This document shows, one piece after another, positions 43,366 to 51,807 of a stretch of 64,000 nt of DNA. The stretch comes from Maribacter huludaoensis (GTDB taxonomy: Bacteria > Bacteroidota > Bacteroidia > Flavobacteriales > Flavobacteriaceae), in contig NZ_JARKMS010000001.1 of assembly GCF_029350945.1 (NCBI RefSeq), positions 648,313-712,312 on the forward strand, given 5' to 3'. The notes below the pieces were generated by a model, which saw only the letters and a program-made list of their open reading frames with translations, searched no databases and had not been told where the DNA came from. A program made the translations under genes and the position numbers. The first letter of the stretch is position 1, and every line of letters starts with the position of its first letter.

Positions 43366-43415
43366 GGTTAAAATTTAGTTTTAAAAAACTTCAGCAAATG
43401 TGCGTAAAAATTATG

Positions 43416-43423
43416 TATATTTG
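43416..43423 (+). promoter_or_regulatory. -7 promoter box for greA
   Basis: TATATTTG matches TAnnTTTG, 76 nt before the greA ATG, leaving a leader of about 70 nt. Confidence 0.5.
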
Positions 43424-43498
43424 TGTTAAATCCTCTCTTAAAAAGCCGAATTAACAGGCATTTGCAGAGGATTTGTCTATTTATAAAACGAGGAAGTT

Positions 43499-43975
43499 AT
43501 GAGTAACATATCATACTATACTGTCGAAGGGTTAAAAAAACTTAAGGCAGAACTAAATCATTTACGTGATGTTGAACGCCCAAAGGCATCTCAAGCAATT
43601 GCAGAGGCAAGGGATAAAGGAGATTTGTCAGAAAACGCAGAATATGACGCTGCCAAAGAAGCACAGGGTCTTTTGGAAATGAAAATTTCCAAGATGGAAA
43701 ACACCGTGGCCAATGCACGTATAATTGATGAGTCGCAATTAGATACCTCTAAGGTTCTGGTACTTTCTACCGTGAAGTTAAAAAATCAAAACAATGGCAT
43801 GGAAATGAGCTATAAATTGGTAGCGGAAAGTGAGGCGGACCTTAAAACGGGCAAAATATCTGTAAGCTCACCAATTGGCAAAGGACTTTTAGGTAAAAAA
43901 GTGGGAGATACTGCTGAAATTACTGTTCCTAGCGGAGCAATAAAATTTGAAATTCTTGAAATAACAAGAGCTTAA
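43499..43975 (+). CDS. greA: Transcription elongation factor GreA
   Basis: Rescues backtracked RNA polymerase by stimulating transcript cleavage. The 158 residues have the N-terminal coiled coil (~1-75) with the acidic tip DLSENAEYDAAKE, and the C-terminal FKBP-like domain ending GAIKFEILEI. A terminator follows, so greA is probably monocistronic, with HIT next. Confidence 0.96.
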   Translation: MSNISYYTVEGLKKLKAELNHLRDVERPKASQAIAEARDKGDLSENAEYDAAKEAQGLLEMKISKMENTVANARIIDESQLDTSKVLVLSTVKLKNQNNGMEMSYKLVAESEADLKTGKISVSSPIGKGLLGKKVGDTAEITVPSGAIKFEILEITRA

Positions 43976-43996
43976 AATTTTTAAATAACTATATTT

Positions 43997-44031
43997 AATC
44001 CTATCCTTTTTAAAAGGGTAGGATTTTTTAA
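43997..44031 (+). terminator. Intrinsic terminator after greA
   Basis: AATCCTATCCTTTT pairs with AAAAGGGTAGGATT (one G-U pair), followed by a T-run. Confidence 0.85.
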
Positions 44032-44054
44032 TTTCCATTAAATAGCAAACGACT

Positions 44055-44444
44055 ATGCCAACGATTTTTACCAAGATCATAAATGGTGAAATACCATGCT
44101 TTAAAGTAGCGGAAGATGAAAATTTCTTAGCATTCTTGGATATCAACCCAAACGCTAAAGGGCACACCTTGTGTATACCTAAAAAAGAGGTAAATAAAAT
44201 ATTGGACTTGGATGAGAAAACGTACCTTGGTCTCATGTCATTTTCAAGAAAAGTGGGCAAGGCGCTGGAAAAAACTGTTGAATGTAAGCGAATTGGCATG
44301 TCTGTTATTGGGTTAGAAGTACCGCATGTGCATGTTCATTTAATTCCGTTGAACGAAATGAAAGATGCAACTTTTCAACACAAGGTTAAGCTAAGTAATG
44401 AAGAGTTGGCAGAACTGGCCCAGGAAATTGGAGCTAAGATTTAA
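44055..44444 (+). CDS. HIT family nucleotide-binding protein
   Basis: A 129-residue histidine-triad protein of the HinT type, which hydrolyses AMP-amino acid or AMP-lysine conjugates. The triad is in VPHVHVHLIPL (His-x-His-x-His-x-x). The N-terminal IFTKIINGEIPCFKV and the LDINPNAKGHTL segment are conserved. Its last 4 bp overlap the convergent zinc-ribbon gene. Confidence 0.94.
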   Translation: MPTIFTKIINGEIPCFKVAEDENFLAFLDINPNAKGHTLCIPKKEVNKILDLDEKTYLGLMSFSRKVGKALEKTVECKRIGMSVIGLEVPHVHVHLIPLNEMKDATFQHKVKLSNEELAELAQEIGAKI

Positions 44445-44791
44445 ATGGCACCAGAAATAAAAAGGTAAATAGCTCCTGCTACCAAGGCAATCATAGCTAA
44501 CAAAAGTCCATAAAAAAATAGTGTTGGTTGAGATGATTTTTTGGCTGGAACAGCCGTTTTTTGATAATAGTTGAACATACGCTCTATATCATCCGTCCAA
44601 CTTACTGGGTAGATTGTGGTGTGGCAAGTATTACAGACTAATTTATTGCTGAGGTCTCCAGTAATTTTATGAAAAAAGCTACCGTAGGTGTGTTTTTGAT
44701 AAAAAGTAAGACTTAAATCCTGATTAAAACACTCCGGACAGTTATTCGTTAGTTTGGCTTCTTTAATAACTTCTAATTTTTCCTTGGCCAT
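44441..44791 (-). CDS. Zinc-ribbon protein with C-terminal membrane anchor
   Basis: A 116-residue protein. Two CxxC pairs, CPEC (~19-22) and CNTC (~53-56), make a zinc ribbon; the last ~25 residues (LFFYGLLLAMIALVAGAIY) form one membrane helix. No named family is recognised. It begins 2 bp after the sensor kinase stop, so the two share a transcript; it might be an accessory or sensor partner, but position is the only hint. Confidence 0.7.
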   Translation of the reverse strand: MAKEKLEVIKEAKLTNNCPECFNQDLSLTFYQKHTYGSFFHKITGDLSNKLVCNTCHTTIYPVSWTDDIERMFNYYQKTAVPAKKSSQPTLFFYGLLLAMIALVAGAIYLFISGAI

Positions 44792-44793
44792 AA

Positions 44794-45942
44794 TTATTGA
44801 GACACTTTTAAAGAAATTTGCATTATAGTTCCTTCTTTGCCAGATGATAATACTTTTATTTTACCGTCATGATATTCTTCAACAATACGCTTAACCAAAG
44901 AAAGTCCTAAGCCCCAACCTCTCTTTTTTGAGGTGAAACCGGGTGTAAAGATACTATTATAGTTGCTTTTTGAAATTCCATGCCCTGTATCGGCTATTAA
45001 AATGTTTACATATTTATGATCTTGAACTAATTCTATGGCAATACTGCCTTTGCCTCTCATGGCGTCAATTCCGTTTTTAACTAAATTTTCTATGGTCCAA
45101 TTGTACAATGAACTGTTTAACATTACCGGTAGGTGATCCACTTTTGTACTAAATGAAAAATGAATCAGTTTTGAACTTCTTCGCTTTAAGTACTCAAAAG
45201 CATCTTTCGTTTCTTTTACAATATCACTTTCTACCAGTTTTGGTAAAGAACCAATTTTAGAGAAACGCTCTGTAATAGTTTGCAATCTATCAATATCCTT
45301 TTCTATTTCTTTGGTTATGCTTGGGTTAATGGCCTCAGATTTTAAAAGCTCGTTCCAGCCCAAAAGAGAAGAAAGTGGTGTGCCTATTTGGTGTGCGGTT
45401 TCTTTTGCCATACCTGCCCATAATTTATTCTGTTCAGAGGCTTTGTTGGTTCTGAACAAAAAATAGATAACCGCTGCAAAAAGAAAAATAATAAGGAGTA
45501 AGGCAATAGGATAATATTTGAGTTTGGTTAAGACGTCAGAATTTCCATAATATAAAGTAGCCAAATGTTCACCTTGCTGATCTATAGAGATCGGTGTGTT
45601 TTCATTCTTAAATTTTCGAAGTTGGCTTTGAATGTATGCAGAGTCCTTTAATTTATTAGGAGGAAAGTTGTTGACCCTTATCGATTTGTCCTTGTTGATA
45701 AGAATCATTGGGGTAGAGGTGTTATTCTGAAAAACCTTTAAATGCAAACTGCCTAAATCAACGGTTTCTGAAGATTGTAGAAATTCTGATTGGGCGGTGG
45801 CCCAAATTTCCATTTTAAGGCGTTCTTCTTCTTTAAATTGTTTAAAAAAGCTATTGGTATTCCATAAGATAAGGCTCACAACTAGAAAGGAGCCTATCAA
45901 TAGAAAAATGTTGGAAATTTTGTTTTTAGGAATAAAGTTCAT
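44794..45942 (-). CDS. Sensor histidine kinase
   Basis: A 382-residue kinase with TM1 (~11-27), a periplasmic region (~30-143) and TM2 (~145-163). The DHp helix has H184 in ETAHQIGTPL, and the ATPase domain has ENLVKNGIDAMRG and DTGHGIS with a G2 box GWGLGLSL. No receiver or response-regulator gene is adjacent, so it is an orphan kinase. The zinc-ribbon membrane gene follows 2 bp downstream. Confidence 0.92.
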   Translation of the reverse strand: MNFIPKNKISNIFLLIGSFLVVSLILWNTNSFFKQFKEEERLKMEIWATAQSEFLQSSETVDLGSLHLKVFQNNTSTPMILINKDKSIRVNNFPPNKLKDSAYIQSQLRKFKNENTPISIDQQGEHLATLYYGNSDVLTKLKYYPIALLLIIFLFAAVIYFLFRTNKASEQNKLWAGMAKETAHQIGTPLSSLLGWNELLKSEAINPSITKEIEKDIDRLQTITERFSKIGSLPKLVESDIVKETKDAFEYLKRRSSKLIHFSFSTKVDHLPVMLNSSLYNWTIENLVKNGIDAMRGKGSIAIELVQDHKYVNILIADTGHGISKSNYNSIFTPGFTSKKRGWGLGLSLVKRIVEEYHDGKIKVLSSGKEGTIMQISLKVSQ

Positions 45943-46035
45943 CCAATAGTTATCTAATACTAAAGATAACCCTAATTGTGAATAATTGTTGTGTGGTTAT
46001 CGTTGTAGTCTGTTTTATAACAACATCATTTTATG

Positions 46036-46043
46036 TATTTTTG
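46036..46043 (+). promoter_or_regulatory. -7 promoter box for the DUF3127 gene
   Basis: TATTTTTG matches TAnnTTTG, 26 nt before the ATG at 46069. Confidence 0.5.
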
Positions 46044-46068
46044 GACTCTATTGTAAAAAGAGTTCAAG

Positions 46069-46446
46069 ATGGAAATAGAAGGTAAAGTAAAATTGATAGG
46101 AGAAACCCAAACTTTTGGGTCTAATGGCTTTAGAAAAAGAGAATTGGTAGTTACTACAGATGAGCAGTATCCACAACATATAATGATAGAGTTTGTTCAA
46201 GATAAATGTGATTTATTGAACAACTATGGCGTAGGCCAAGATGTAAAAGTGAGCATTAACCTTAGAGGTAGGGAATGGACAAACCCTCAAGGACAGGTAA
46301 AATATTTCAACTCTATTCAAGGGTGGAGAATTGAAGGAGCATCTCAAGGAGCGCCAGCTGCTGGTATGCCACCGGTTGCACCAATGGAAGCTTTTGAGCC
46401 TGCGGATAATTTAAATGAAGAAGATCATGATGATCTTCCTTTCTAA
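46069..46446 (+). CDS. DUF3127 OB-fold protein with SSB-like acidic tip
   Basis: A 125-residue protein whose first ~90 residues match DUF3127, a predicted OB fold (VKLIGETQTFGSNGFRKRE; VKVSINLRGREWTNPQGQ). A Pro/Ala linker follows and the chain ends EEDHDDLPF. The genuine SSB of this window ends EEDDDLPF, so both carry the partner-recruiting acidic tip. This suggests a DNA-binding role in replication or repair, which is inference. Monocistronic, with a terminator downstream. Confidence 0.85.
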   Translation: MEIEGKVKLIGETQTFGSNGFRKRELVVTTDEQYPQHIMIEFVQDKCDLLNNYGVGQDVKVSINLRGREWTNPQGQVKYFNSIQGWRIEGASQGAPAAGMPPVAPMEAFEPADNLNEEDHDDLPF

Positions 46447-46490
46447 GAATAACATATAGATATTTTAGGACGTTAAGTCTTTATAATAGT

Positions 46491-46528
46491 AAACTTGTTT
46501 AGCTTTAAATAGTTAAACAAGTTTTTTT
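46491..46528 (+). terminator. Intrinsic terminator after the DUF3127 gene
   Basis: AAACTTGTTTA (46491-46501) pairs with TAAACAAGTTT (46514-46524) over a 12-nt loop, then a T-run. Confidence 0.85.
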
Positions 46529-46577
46529 GTTCTAGGTCCTTTATTTATTTTCAATAGACCAAAAGCTTTGGCCAGTC

Positions 46578-47210
46578 ATGTACTTTTTGAACGATGAACT
46601 TATTTTTCCGCCAGTAGATAGTGCCAATACAGAAGGCTTATTGGCAGTTGGTGGCGATCTTTCTCCAGAACGGTTGCTCTTGGCATATCAAAGTGGAATT
46701 TTCCCTTGGTTTGATAATGATTCGATCATTTTATGGTGGAGTCCTGATCCTAGAATGATTCTGTATCCCCATCAAATAAAAATATCTAAAAGCATGCGCA
46801 AAGTTATTCGGAGCAATCAGTTTCGTTTAACCAAAAACACATGTTTTAAAGAAGTTTTGGAGTATTGCTCATCAGTACCAAGGGAAGGACAAGATGGTAC
46901 ATGGATTACAACCGACATGAAAAATGCATATTTAAAATTACATGAAAAGGGTATTGCAAAATCATACGAAGTATGGGAAGGCAATAAATTGGTGGGTGGT
47001 TTATACGGTGTAGATTTAGGTGATATTTTCTGTGGCGAAAGTATGTTCAGTTTAACGTCGAACGCATCTAAATTCGCCTTTATCAAACTTGCGGAAGAGT
47101 TACAGTCCAAAAATTATAAGTTGATAGATTGTCAACTACATACCGATCATTTAGAAAGTATGGGTGCGCAAGAAATACCAAGAAAGGAATTCATCAAATA
47201 TTTAAATTGA
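46578..47210 (+). CDS. aat: Leucyl/phenylalanyl-tRNA--protein transferase (Aat)
   Basis: Adds Leu or Phe to N-terminal Lys or Arg of proteins, marking them for ClpAP in the N-end rule. The 210 residues match the family, with GLLAVGGDLSPERLLLAYQSGIFPW (quoted here in part: GGDLSPERLL, SGIFPW), WWSPDPR, WITTDM and CGESMFS motifs. The 3' end overlaps the convergent DUF2490 gene by 9 bp. Confidence 0.94.
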   Translation: MYFLNDELIFPPVDSANTEGLLAVGGDLSPERLLLAYQSGIFPWFDNDSIILWWSPDPRMILYPHQIKISKSMRKVIRSNQFRLTKNTCFKEVLEYCSSVPREGQDGTWITTDMKNAYLKLHEKGIAKSYEVWEGNKLVGGLYGVDLGDIFCGESMFSLTSNASKFAFIKLAEELQSKNYKLIDCQLHTDHLESMGAQEIPRKEFIKYLN

Positions 47211-47894
47211 GATAACCAAACTGTTCAAGAAAAGGAACACATGTTCTGTATGCTCCGTATAGTTTTCCATTCTAAACTGTATACCAAGTTGGGCCTTTAG
47301 GTTTTGAGATATAGACCAACCAATTTGAGAGGTAAGTCGTTGATCGTACATAGGTTTTTCGCTTTTGCCCATGCTTATCAAAGATTCTGTAGTAGCTACC
47401 AAATAGGGCTCGCCAACATCCATTTTTAAACCTTTTAACGGAATATCTATAGCAAAACGATATCTAAAACGATGCACAGTCTTAGAGGGTTGAATGCGTT
47501 GCTCAATTCTAAATCTATTACCAAAACGTGCACTGGTCGTTTGTTTTATGATATTGAATTGTTGGGTTAGTCTAAGTTCATTTTCCTTAGTATTTTCAAA
47601 TGCCTCCCTAAACCTGTATTGAATTCCTAGACCTATAGATTTGTTAGGGTCAATGGCCAATGAAGAAAAATGGGCAATCTCTATTTGTCGTATGTCAAGT
47701 TGCGCCTTGTTATCACGATAGGTATAATTTCGGTTAGTTAAAGAAAAGTTCTGTTTAAGTAGTGGGGTCAGTTTATAGTTTAAGGCAACTTCAGGTTCCC
47801 AATATGTTGTGCTACTATTTTGTGAAATTACGTAGTTGACACTAAATAATAGGAAGGTAATGATAAGCCAAACCCTAATACAGAACGTGGTCAT
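47202..47894 (-). CDS. DUF2490 outer-membrane barrel-like protein
   Basis: A 230-residue exported protein (signal peptide ~24 residues ending VISQ) with the repeated amphipathic strands of DUF2490, e.g. SIGLGIQYRFREAFE, RFGNRFRIEQRI and LKAQLGIQFRMENY. DUF2490 proteins are thought to be outer-membrane barrels of unknown function. The start overlaps the end of the upstream secreted gene by 20 bp, so they form one operon. Confidence 0.82.
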   Translation of the reverse strand: MTTFCIRVWLIITFLLFSVNYVISQNSSTTYWEPEVALNYKLTPLLKQNFSLTNRNYTYRDNKAQLDIRQIEIAHFSSLAIDPNKSIGLGIQYRFREAFENTKENELRLTQQFNIIKQTTSARFGNRFRIEQRIQPSKTVHRFRYRFAIDIPLKGLKMDVGEPYLVATTESLISMGKSEKPMYDQRLTSQIGWSISQNLKAQLGIQFRMENYTEHTEHVFLFLNSLVISI

Positions 47895-48462
47895 AATTTG
47901 GTGGAAGAGAAGTTCTTATTTTTTTAAAGTTTCCATTGGCATCAAACAGAATTTCATAATCTAAATAGCCCTCGTCTTTCTTGCCAACAACCATAATTTC
48001 ATAATTATTAGAGGAAAGAATTAGATTTTGAAATGCGTTTTTAAAAATATCCTTTACCTGTTCTTTATTTGAAGGATATTGCTGTTGAAGTCTTTTTATT
48101 TTATATTTTGTGAAATTATTGTTCAAATAGTCAGTTATTTTGGCATAAGTATCATTGGGTACATCTGTAGGTTCAATTAGAACTTCTATATCTTCTAACA
48201 TGCCTTCTTCATTAAATTCTATACTGTACCAAAGCTTGTCTTTTTTAAGTTTTACTTCATAACTAACTTTAGTACTATCCGTCTCTTTATAAAATTTAAT
48301 ACGCTTAAAGTCGGTTACATTCTCATAAATGTTCGCAATCGCTAAAGCTGGAAATTGAGATTTTAAAATGCGGTGTTCCCTCTCATATTTGTATTGGGAA
48401 TAATTTATCTGAAAACAAAAAAGTAAACCGATGAATGCTATTTTTTTAAGCGTATTTTTCAT
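47875..48462 (-). CDS. Secreted protein of unknown function, operon partner of the DUF2490 gene
   Basis: A 195-residue protein with a signal peptide (~22 residues ending INYS). The mature region is charged and looks like two repeated PepSY-like alpha/beta units, one around YEVKLKKDKLWYSIEFNEEG and one near VGKKDEGYLDYEILFDANGN, each with a strand pair then a G/N turn. I do not recognise a characterised family. It overlaps the downstream DUF2490 gene by 20 bp. Confidence 0.7.
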   Translation of the reverse strand: MKNTLKKIAFIGLLFCFQINYSQYKYEREHRILKSQFPALAIANIYENVTDFKRIKFYKETDSTKVSYEVKLKKDKLWYSIEFNEEGMLEDIEVLIEPTDVPNDTYAKITDYLNNNFTKYKIKRLQQQYPSNKEQVKDIFKNAFQNLILSSNNYEIMVVGKKDEGYLDYEILFDANGNFKKIRTSLPPNYDHVLY

Positions 48463-48483
48463 GTTGATTGTAATTGGTTTGTG

Positions 48484-49047
48484 CTATACCTCATGATATC
48501 TAAAACAATCTATTTGATGGTCGTTTACCATGCCAGTGGCCTGCATAAACGCATAAATAATAGTACTGCCTACAAATTTAAAACCGCGCTTTTTTAGGTC
48601 TTTACTAATGGTATCTGATATGGGTGTATTGGCAGGGGCATCTTTGTAATTTATTACTTTGTTCGTAATAGGTTCATTGTTTACAAATTTCCAGATATAG
48701 CTACTAAAACTACCAAATTCTTTCTGAATTTCCATGTAGGCAATGGCATTGGTCACCGTAGCCCTTACTTTAAGTTTGTTTCTAATAATCCCCTCATTTT
48801 GTAGTAAAGTTAGAATTTTGGTTTCAGGATATTTAGCAATTTTTTTATAATCGAAATGATCGAATGCTACCCTAAAATTTTCTCGTCTCTTTAAAATGGT
48901 AATCCAACTTAAACCAGCTTGAAAAGTTTCTAATACTAAAAATTCGAACAACAGATTATCGTCTTTAACGGGTACCCCCCATTCCTGGTCATGATAAGCT
49001 TCGTAAAGAGCATCACCTTTGCACCAGCCACATCTTTCTTTATTCAT
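48484..49047 (-). CDS. tag: DNA-3-methyladenine glycosylase I (Tag)
   Basis: Removes 3-methyladenine from alkylated DNA. A 187-residue HhH enzyme with the N-terminal zinc motif CGWCKG, then YHDQEWGVP, and the ETFQAGLSWITIL segment; the C-terminal His/Cys zinc ligands are in NDHQIDCFRY. The length is typical. It lies between the secreted-protein pair and the permease gene on the same strand, with gaps of 20-40 bp. Confidence 0.95.
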   Translation of the reverse strand: MNKERCGWCKGDALYEAYHDQEWGVPVKDDNLLFEFLVLETFQAGLSWITILKRRENFRVAFDHFDYKKIAKYPETKILTLLQNEGIIRNKLKVRATVTNAIAYMEIQKEFGSFSSYIWKFVNNEPITNKVINYKDAPANTPISDTISKDLKKRGFKFVGSTIIYAFMQATGMVNDHQIDCFRYHEV

Positions 49048-49085
49048 GAAATAAAAGTACTATTAATTGAGTTCTGGTCAAATTA

Positions 49086-50045
49086 TTACCAGTTAACAAT
49101 ACATAAATAAAGGGGCATACCCAAGGTTATGTTGAAGGGAAACGTAATAGCAAGTGCCATGGGTAAATACAAGCTAGGGTTTGCTTTTGGTGCTGCTAGG
49201 CGCATAGCGGCCGGTACGGCAATGTAAGATGCACTGGCCGCTAAGATGGCAAATAGAAATCGATTACCAACGCTTTCGGTAAATATTGAGCTTACCATAG
49301 CAACCAAGCATCCGTTCATTATTGGGATCACTATGGCAAAAAGGAATGCGAACCAACCCTTTTTGAGGAAATCTGCTAATTTTTTACCACTTGTAATACC
49401 CATGTCCAAAAGGAACACCGCTAAAAAACCTTTAAAAATATCAGTTGTAAATGGTGCTATGCCCCTTGCGTGTTGGTCACTGGCCAAAAAACCAATGATC
49501 AAGCTGCCTATGATTAGAAGAACACTACCATTGGTAAGAGAATGTCTTAAAACATTAGGTAAGGATATTTTATTTTGTTTATTTTTTTGGAAATATGACA
49601 TTAACAGTACTCCAATAATTATGGATGGAGCTTCCATAAGTGCCATTACAGCTACCATATGCCCGCCAAACTCAATTTGTTCCATTTCAAGAAATGATAC
49701 CGCTGTTACAAAAGTTACGGCACTTACAGAACCATAAGAAGCTGCTATGGCTCCAGAGTTGGCGACACTAAATTTTCTTCTTAATATAAAATAGGTATAG
49801 ATAGGTACGAACAGTGCCAAGAATATACCGAATAATAAAGACCATAGAATTTCTATGTCCATATTGCTGTGTGAAAGTTCCTGGCCACCTTTAAACCCTA
49901 TTGAAAACATTAAGTAAAGTGATATGAATTTTGATGAATTAGGAGGAATTTCCAGGTCACTTTTTAGTTGAACGGCTATAACTCCCAAGAAGAAAAAGAG
50001 CAGGGCCGGGTTGGTCAGATTATCTAACAATAAATTCAAATCCAT
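49086..50045 (-). CDS. sbtA: SbtA-family sodium-dependent bicarbonate permease
   Basis: A 319-residue membrane protein with about ten hydrophobic helices. It belongs to the SbtA family of sodium/bicarbonate symporters: GFKGGQELSHS near residue 50, YGSVSAVTFVTAVSF and the later ASYIAVPAAMRLAAPKAN segment are characteristic. In cyanobacteria SbtA is regulated by the PII-like SbtB, but no SbtB gene is present here. A LysR gene is on the other side of two small genes and diverges from them. Substrate in this organism is inferred. Confidence 0.86.
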   Translation of the reverse strand: MDLNLLLDNLTNPALLFFFLGVIAVQLKSDLEIPPNSSKFISLYLMFSIGFKGGQELSHSNMDIEILWSLLFGIFLALFVPIYTYFILRRKFSVANSGAIAASYGSVSAVTFVTAVSFLEMEQIEFGGHMVAVMALMEAPSIIIGVLLMSYFQKNKQNKISLPNVLRHSLTNGSVLLIIGSLIIGFLASDQHARGIAPFTTDIFKGFLAVFLLDMGITSGKKLADFLKKGWFAFLFAIVIPIMNGCLVAMVSSIFTESVGNRFLFAILAASASYIAVPAAMRLAAPKANPSLYLPMALAITFPFNITLGMPLYLCIVNW

Positions 50046-50068
50046 AAAAGTATATTTAGAAATTGGTT

Positions 50069-50100
50069 AAAGGGAGCTTTAAATATTGATGCTCCCTTTT
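50069..50100 (-). promoter_or_regulatory. Hairpin upstream of the SbtA gene
   Basis: AAAGGGAGC (50069-50077) pairs with GCTCCCTTT (50091-50099). On the minus strand it follows the 54-residue membrane gene and precedes sbtA by 24 nt; only a short T-run follows, so it is either a weak terminator or an sbtA leader structure. Confidence 0.5.
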
Positions 50101-50130
50101 ACTTGTATATTCAGAAGAACAACTTGTTTT

Positions 50131-50295
50131 TTAGTTTTCGTTACCTCTTGTTCTAATGAATATTATTAAGGTGATAAGGCTACAGGAAATCAGAATTTGA
50201 TTTAAGAAAAGAGCATTGTTCTTATATGAAATAAGTACTAATGTAGCCATGAACAGAAATGTTGCTAAAACAGAAAGATTTGCTTTTTTATACAT
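50131..50295 (-). CDS. 54-residue two-helix membrane protein
   Basis: ATG at 50293-50295 opens 54 codons to a TAA at 50131. The protein starts MYKKANLS and has two hydrophobic stretches (LATFLFMATLVLISY and ILISCSLITLIIFI) joined by a short polar loop with KNNALFLNQ, ending in basic RTRGNEN. It lies between the SbtA gene and the 106-residue gene on the same strand. No family is recognised. The double-hairpin membrane layout and its position make it a real candidate gene. An apparent plus-strand frame over the same bases is its shadow. Confidence 0.62.
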   Translation of the reverse strand: MYKKANLSVLATFLFMATLVLISYKNNALFLNQILISCSLITLIIFIRTRGNEN

Positions 50296-50314
50296 ACAGA
50301 TTTTTTTAAAGAGA

Positions 50315-50635
50315 TTAGGCGTTTTCGTTTACCGTTATTTCCAAAACCCCATTAATGGAAATAGTGAAATTTTTACCATACTTGTCCTTAAAAAAATCAT
50401 TTGAAGTAATCTTGTCGTTTTCAAGTTGTTTAATACGGTCATCGGCGAATTCTGTATTTGATTTTGATGAACCTTCATAAAGGGCAAGACGTTGTAGCTT
50501 ATGAAAATTTATTTTTTCATTAATAAGATTTTTGACAATGTCATTTGCTTCAGAAACTGTAAACTCACCGTCCACAAGTTGAATTTTCTGTTTCTTGGTA
50601 GTTTTTTTGACTTCATTTTTAATTACTGCATCCAT
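50315..50635 (-). CDS. 106-residue cytosolic protein of unknown function
   Basis: A charged, soluble protein without signal peptide or membrane segment. A Lys-rich head (KNEVKKTTKKQK) precedes a region with GEFTVSEANDIVKNLINEKINFHKLQ (cited in parts: GEFTVSEAND, INFHKLQRLALYEG), then Lys/Asp-rich helices, ending ISINGVLEITVNENA. It is not PII-like (no SbtB motifs). I do not recognise a family. It is the first of the minus-strand genes beside the SbtA gene and diverges from the LysR gene. Confidence 0.7.
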   Translation of the reverse strand: MDAVIKNEVKKTTKKQKIQLVDGEFTVSEANDIVKNLINEKINFHKLQRLALYEGSSKSNTEFADDRIKQLENDKITSNDFFKDKYGKNFTISINGVLEITVNENA

Positions 50636-50724
50636 AATTTTAAGTTTTAATTCGGTTGCAAATCTTATATTTTTTATTCATTAAATTTTATTTATATTTA
50701 TTATGGTATACATAAAAAATATTT

Positions 50725-51648
50725 ATGAATTATACATTGCATCAGTTGAGAATATTTCTGCAAATAACAGAAAGTCAGAGTATTACAAAGGCTTCTGAAG
50801 AGTTGTTTTTAACCCAGCCTGCGGTATCCATTCAATTAAAAAATTTTCAAGATCAGTTCTCTATTCCCTTGACGGAAGTAGTAGGAAGAAAGCTGTATGT
50901 GACCGATTTTGGAAAAGAAATTGCAAGTGCCGCCAAAAAGATTCTGAATGAAGTAGATGCTATTAATTATAAAATTCTTTCCTATAAAGGAGAGCTGGCG
51001 GGTAAATTAAAATTTTCAGTAGTTTCTACCGGTAAATATGTTATGCCGTATATGCTCTCTAATTTTTCTCATCAAAATAAGGGTGTTGATTTAATAATAG
51101 ATGTTACAAATAAAACACAGGTAGTAGAAAGTCTTGAATTGAATGCGGTGGATTTTGCCATGGTATCGGTTCTGCCAAAAAAATTGAAAGTAGAACGCGT
51201 AGAGCTTATGCAGAATAAACTGTATTTGATTGCCGGTAAAAAAGGCTTGAATAATAAAAATCTCTCTCGAAGGAAAATTTTTGAGCAATCGCCCTTAATA
51301 TATAGGGAAGTAGGTTCGGCAACAAGAGCTGCAATGGAAACCTTTATAATTAAGAACAAATTTGAAGTTAGAAAGAAAATTGAGTTAACTTCTAATGAAG
51401 CCGTTAAACAAGCTGTAATCGCTAGTTTGGGTTTTTCAATTATGCCAATAATTGGGTTAAGGAATGAATTAAAAAATAATGATGTACAGATAATTCCGGT
51501 CAAAGGTCTGCCAATAGAAACAAAATGGAACTTAATTTGGCTTAAATCAAAAAAATTATCGCCTACTGCCTTGGCATTTTTGGATTATCTTGAAAAAGAG
51601 AAGCATCAGGTAATTCAAGATAATTTTGACTGGATTAGTGCTTATTAA
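50725..51648 (+). CDS. LysR-type transcriptional regulator
   Basis: A 307-residue regulator with an N-terminal winged helix-turn-helix (residues ~1-60: LHQLRIFLQITESQSITKAS, here LRIFLQI and ITKASEELFLTQPAVSIQLK region) and a two-lobe effector-binding domain (~90-295). It resembles the CbbR/CmpR group, which controls carbon-uptake genes in other bacteria. It diverges from the gene block that ends with the SbtA gene, the usual arrangement for a LysR regulator and its target; that it controls sbtA is inference. Confidence 0.9.
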   Translation: MNYTLHQLRIFLQITESQSITKASEELFLTQPAVSIQLKNFQDQFSIPLTEVVGRKLYVTDFGKEIASAAKKILNEVDAINYKILSYKGELAGKLKFSVVSTGKYVMPYMLSNFSHQNKGVDLIIDVTNKTQVVESLELNAVDFAMVSVLPKKLKVERVELMQNKLYLIAGKKGLNNKNLSRRKIFEQSPLIYREVGSATRAAMETFIIKNKFEVRKKIELTSNEAVKQAVIASLGFSIMPIIGLRNELKNNDVQIIPVKGLPIETKWNLIWLKSKKLSPTALAFLDYLEKEKHQVIQDNFDWISAY

Positions 51649-51807
51649 ACAAATTTTAAACCTTAGCTGTCCGTTCTCGTAATGGTTTAATTTGTTTGTC
51701 ATCCATGTATATAATTGGTATGGCAAACAGCAATGGCATGTGTTAAAAATTGTTTTCTTTTCGTAACATTAACTGCACTAAGGAGCAATACTTCGTCTTT
51801 CCTTATT

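Noticed and set aside
49246-49737. 163-codon open frame on the plus strand
   Set aside because: Antisense to the SbtA-like permease gene; no independent features.
50216-50404. 62-codon open frame on the plus strand
   Set aside because: Covers the start of the 54-residue membrane gene and the end of the 106-residue gene in antisense; less protein-like than both.
49086-50635. SbtB/PII-like gene beside the SbtA gene
   Set aside because: The 106-residue neighbour has no PII T-loop or fold motifs, so it was not called SbtB.
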